Origin: JBBITW01 sp037440525 | GTDB taxonomy: Bacteria; Desulfobacterota; BSN033; UBA1163 | Direction: 5' to 3' | Length of the DNA stretch: 17,189 nt | NCBI GenBank assembly: GCA_037440525.1 | Contig: JBBITW010000069.1 | Coordinates: 1-17,189 of the forward strand | In this document: positions 15,247 through 17,189 of the stretch, in pieces | Numbering within the stretch: position 1 is the stretch's first letter | Layout of the letters: each line of letters begins with the position of its first letter | The notes under the pieces: model-generated | The model's database searches: none | What the model saw: the letters and a program-made list of their open reading frames with translations, nothing else | Told to the model about the DNA's origin: nothing | Made by a program: the position numbers and the translations under genes

Positions 15247-15283
15247 AAAAAAAATCGCAAAGGCTTTAAGAAGCACCCTTGCG
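15247..15283 (-). terminator. Terminator-like hairpin inside the csp leader
   Basis: On the minus strand, CGCAAGG (15283-15277) pairs with CTTTGCG (15262-15256), and inner GCTT/AAGC pairs extend the stem. Then ATTTTTTTT (15255-15247) follows. It lies downstream of the predicted transcription start and about 55 nt upstream of the ATG, so it looks like an attenuator. Confidence 0.65.
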
Positions 15284-15310
15284 ACCTTTTGTGATCCAAA
15301 CAAATACTCC

Positions 15311-15320
15311 TTACAACCTA
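15311..15320 (-). promoter_or_regulatory. Leader 5' end able to capture the csp stem strand
   Basis: The first transcribed bases, UAGGUUGUAA (15320-15311), are complementary to UUACAACUUA (15233-15224) over 10 bp with one G-U. The latter is part of the arm that otherwise pairs with the start-codon region, so the two pairings exclude each other. Confidence 0.6.
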
Positions 15321-15327
15321 CATAATT

Positions 15328-15356
15328 AACATAATACATTATTTACAGGATGTCAA
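15328..15356 (-). promoter_or_regulatory. Promoter of the csp gene
   Basis: TTGACA (15351-15356) and TATGTT (15328-15333) on the minus strand are exactly 17 bp apart. The transcript would start near 15321, giving a leader of about 128 nt, comparable in style to the long leader of E. coli cspA. Confidence 0.65.
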
Positions 15357-15535
15357 TTCAATCATTAGAAAGCCCTGAAAAGTCCTGGAATGACTGGGGA
15401 GGTAGTGTTCCAAACCCTTCGAATGCGGACATTTAGAATTTATTAAATTGCTTACAATCGCATAATGTAAAACAAGCCTTTTCAGGGTATTAATCATTAG
15501 TGCTAAACTATCAAAGGTATCCGCTCGAAGGCTTT

Positions 15536-15585
15536 TCCACCCCACCTCCCCAGTCTATAGAATAGTTTTTAATACTTTTTCAGAG
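15536..15585. repeat. Dispersed repeat, copy 2
   Basis: About 50 bp sharing TCCACCCCACCTCCCCA, TCTATA and AATACTTTTTCAGAG with 12758-12808. Weaker similarity reaches upstream to about 15507 (CTATCA...). It abuts, and may partly overlap, the IS1380-like coding remnant. Confidence 0.8.
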
Positions 15586-16314
15586 ACCTCCATCGAGATT
15601 CTCGACAGAAGCCTCTACAAGTTGCCCTCGGGGATTCGAGAGATCCGATCAAAGGCCGATTCGGCCTTCTACGACCATACAATTGCCGAGTATCTTCAAG
15701 GAGTTCCCGCTTTCTATGCCATTGTGGCAAGAATCGCAAAACCCATTCAAAGATACTTTGGAGGTTTGCGTTGCGAGGAGGTTTCTCCAGGCTTCTGGGT
15801 CTCGGAGTTCGAATACAAACCCTGGCGATGGAAAGCAACTCAACGCTTCATCATTGTGCGCCGTCTCATTCCAGAGAAGCCTTCCTGGCAACTTTCCCTT
15901 TTCAAGATGGCTGGCTATACCTATCATGTGATTGTTACAAATCTCTCGTTACAACCCCTAAACCTCTGGCGCTTCTACAATCAAAGAGCCACGGGGGAAC
16001 TTATCATTCGAGAACTCCTCGAAGCCTATACACTGGGCAAAATACCAACAAGAGATTGAGCTCCCAATCAGGCCTATTTTCATCTGGTCCTCTTTGCTTA
16101 CAACTTGGTCAACTGGTTCAAACATCTCTGTCTATTTCCCGATTGGCAACAACTCAATCTCAAGAGCCTTCGAAATCGGCTATTTATGGTACCACCTCAA
16201 TTAACTCAACCCCAGGGGAGGCCAACTTTAAGTTTACCCAGCAGTTACCCATATTCAAAAATGTTTATGCAAATTTTAAGCAATATTAATAAAGTTGCCT
16301 ATGAAAATTTTTAA
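15584..16314 (+). pseudogene. IS1380-type transposase, N-terminus lost and one in-frame stop
   Basis: A single continuous frame runs from about 15584 to the TAA at 16312-16314. It reads, among other blocks, LPSGIREIRSKADSAFYDH, GGLRCEEVSPGFWVSEFEY, TYHVIVTNL, LNLWRFYNQRATGELIIREL, LGKIPTR, AYFHLVLFAYNLVNWFKHLC and QGRPTLSLPSS. These are the C-terminal half of IS1380-family DDE transposases as I know them, including the second catalytic Asp in KADSAFY. The frame is broken once, by TGA at 16057-16059 just after LGKIPTRD, and resumes without a shift. About 200 N-terminal residues, including the first catalytic Asp, are missing. The frame has no ribosome site. It cannot give an active enzyme; the decay looks recent because most of the frame is intact. 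Confidence 0.85.
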
Positions 16315-16370
16315 AAATATAACTATAATCATAATCCCCTAATAATTTTAAAAGTCACGCAGGATTCAGG
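15584..16370 (+). mobile_element. 5'-truncated IS1380-family insertion sequence remnant
   Basis: The transposase remnant occupies 15584-16314. Downstream, the sequence ending CACGCAGGATTCAGG at 16370, followed by TTAA (16371-16374), is a plausible right terminal end, since related elements duplicate short AT-rich targets. No matching left end was found in the window. The right border is inferred. Confidence 0.6.
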
Positions 16371-16757
16371 TTAAGAAAGATTAGTAAAGAAAAAATAATT
16401 TATTGATTTAGGTGTTGATAAATTTTCCTGATTCGATTTATCTATACATTGCAATTTCTCCTTGTATGAAATCGTCCCTGTAAAATCATTCAATCCCTGA
16501 TTTTCCATTAAACCCGTTAAAGGGAGATTGGTCTTCTTATTCGGGAAGGTCATAAAGCAATCTTTTGTGGCAAAGATGTATATTTGGTGAGGTTTGTTTT
16601 TAATCCTGTTTATTCAGGGTTGGTAAGGGATCCTTAGGGGTATCCATGGACGAGTCATTTAAGTTATCTGGGGAGAGAGGATATTTGTTACAAAAAGATT
16701 GACCAATTTGCAATCATTTCTTATAATTAAACTGACATCATATTATGGATTTGGAGG
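16371..16757. other. 387-bp intergenic stretch before vapBC
   Basis: No gene was recognised. A 60-codon open frame on the minus strand (16371-16553) lacks a ribosome site and any familiar motif. The only supported element is the vapBC promoter near the right end. Confidence 0.5.
16699..16727 (+). promoter_or_regulatory. Promoter of the vapBC-like pair
   Basis: TTGACC (16699-16704) and a perfect TATAAT (16722-16727) are exactly 17 bp apart. The transcript would begin near 16734, about 30 nt before the antitoxin start. No clean operator palindrome was identified, although such antitoxins usually autoregulate. Confidence 0.7.
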
Positions 16758-16763
16758 ATGGCC

Positions 16764-17021
16764 ATGAAAACTATCACGATTAGGGGAATTGAACCTGAAC
16801 TTGACCGAATGATAAAGTCCCAGGCAAAGCAGAACAACCTCAGTGTGAATCAGTGGATTCTTCAAGTGTTGAAAAAGATTACTGGTTTGGGTAAGGAAAA
16901 GGTATTTAAGAAGTACCACGATCTTGACGGCCTAGCCGGGGGGTGGAGTAAAGAAGAAGTGAAAGCTTTTTTCAAAAATACAGAAATCTTCGAGAGGATC
17001 GATGAAGATATCTGGAAATGA
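16764..17021 (+). CDS. VapB/FitA-like ribbon-helix-helix antitoxin
   Basis: An 85-residue protein. Residues 1-42 (MKTITIRGIEPELDRMIKSQ..., with LSVNQWILQVLKK) form a typical ribbon-helix-helix DNA-binding domain. The acidic, aromatic C-terminal tail (about 50-85, with GLAGGWSKEEVKAFF) would wrap the toxin. As antitoxin it would neutralise the PIN nuclease encoded next and repress its own promoter. Start choice: GGAGG (16753-16757) touches the ATG at 16758 with no spacing but lies 6 nt from the ATG at 16764, so 16764 is the likely start. The stop overlaps the toxin start by 4 bp (ATGA). Confidence 0.85.
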   Translation: MKTITIRGIEPELDRMIKSQAKQNNLSVNQWILQVLKKITGLGKEKVFKKYHDLDGLAGGWSKEEVKAFFKNTEIFERIDEDIWK

Positions 17022-17189
17022 GACGAATCGCAATTGACACCAATATTTACATCTCTTTTAAAAGTAATGACCAACGCGTCATTGAAGTTTTCAGGAATTG
17101 TGACATTATAGGTGTGGATATAACGGTCATTGCTGAACTATTATCAGGATTTTCTCTTGGTGCTAAAGAAAAGAAAAACCGACAAGAAT
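17018..17189 (+). CDS. VapC-like PIN-domain toxin, 5' part only
   Basis: 57 codons are visible before the window ends. The protein begins MRRIAIDTNIYISF and has VIAELLSGF at 37-45. Asp7, Asn9 and Glu40 match the first conserved acidic and polar residues of PIN-domain ribonucleases, which cleave tRNA or rRNA with Mg2+ as VapC toxins do. It overlaps the antitoxin stop by 4 bp, the usual antitoxin-first order with coupled translation. The remaining acidic residues lie outside the window, so activity cannot be judged. Confidence 0.8.
   Translation, partial: MRRIAIDTNIYISFKSNDQRVIEVFRNCDIIGVDITVIAELLSGFSLGAKEKKNRQE

Noticed and set aside
15339..15545. 68-codon minus-strand open frame next to the csp promoter
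   Set aside because: No recognisable domain and no ribosome site. It overlaps the csp promoter and the dispersed repeat; possibly IS debris but unsupported.
16057..16059. TGA in the transposase as a selenocysteine codon
   Set aside because: The gene is already truncated at its N-terminus, no SECIS-like hairpin was seen directly after, and transposases do not use selenocysteine at this site.
15771..16289. 172-codon plus-strand open frame in the IS region
   Set aside because: Out-of-frame shadow of the transposase remnant, which has clear family motifs in the other frame.
1..17189. CRISPR array, tRNA or rRNA genes
   Set aside because: No regularly spaced direct repeats and no cloverleaf or rRNA-like sequence was found on reading both strands.

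Overview
The window looks like a piece of a metagenome-assembled, moderately AT-rich genome from an anaerobic bacterium. Supporting signs are a modular three-domain NifU paired with a NifS-type desulfurase, a single-chain ADP-forming acyl-CoA synthetase, a ferredoxin-like protein rich in Fe-S ligands, a PflX-type radical SAM protein and an SCP2/archaeal-type thiolase homologue. A Desulfobacterota-like lineage would fit, but this is inferred from gene content and not proven. At 11187-11286 there is a 100-N scaffold gap. It is flanked by an exact 55-bp duplication that looks like an assembly k-mer overlap, so the gap is probably not real sequence.

Layout. 1-418 (-): 5' part of a thiolase-fold gene whose active-site Cys position reads Ser. 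701-1696 (+): soluble HEXXH metallopeptidase-like protein, overlapping tail-to-tail by 4 bp with a LOG-family phosphoribohydrolase (-). 2574-4951 (+): beta-CASP RNase and a secreted DUF4412-like protein. 4971-7043 (-): acyl-CoA synthetase (ADP-forming). 7044-7763: a 720-bp gene-free stretch with a head-to-head REP (GTAG-hairpin) pair. 7764-11165 (+): two-gene operon of a membrane protein with a spermidine-synthase-like core and a PflX-like radical SAM protein with a Tat-like N-terminus. 11410-12510 (-): Cys-rich double-cluster ferredoxin-like protein. 12913-14933 (+): nifU-nifS, translationally coupled, behind a good sigma70-type promoter. 14989-15192 (-): cold-shock protein gene with a long, highly structured leader. 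15507-16370: insertion-sequence debris, including a 5'-truncated IS1380-family transposase with one in-frame stop. 16764-17189 (+): VapB-like antitoxin and the start of a VapC-like PIN toxin.

How the genes work together. NifU/NifS would supply clusters to the Fe-S enzymes seen here (radical SAM protein, ferredoxin-like protein). The thiolase and acyl-CoA synthetase point to acyl-CoA metabolism. The two observations that most deserve attention are the cold-shock leader and the 7764-11165 operon. In the leader, one segment can pair either with the extreme 5' end of the transcript or with a segment that buries the start codon, and a terminator-like hairpin lies between. In the operon, a membrane protein that has lost the spermidine-synthase catalytic aspartates is paired with a radical SAM protein carrying a twin-arginine motif; its function is unknown to me.
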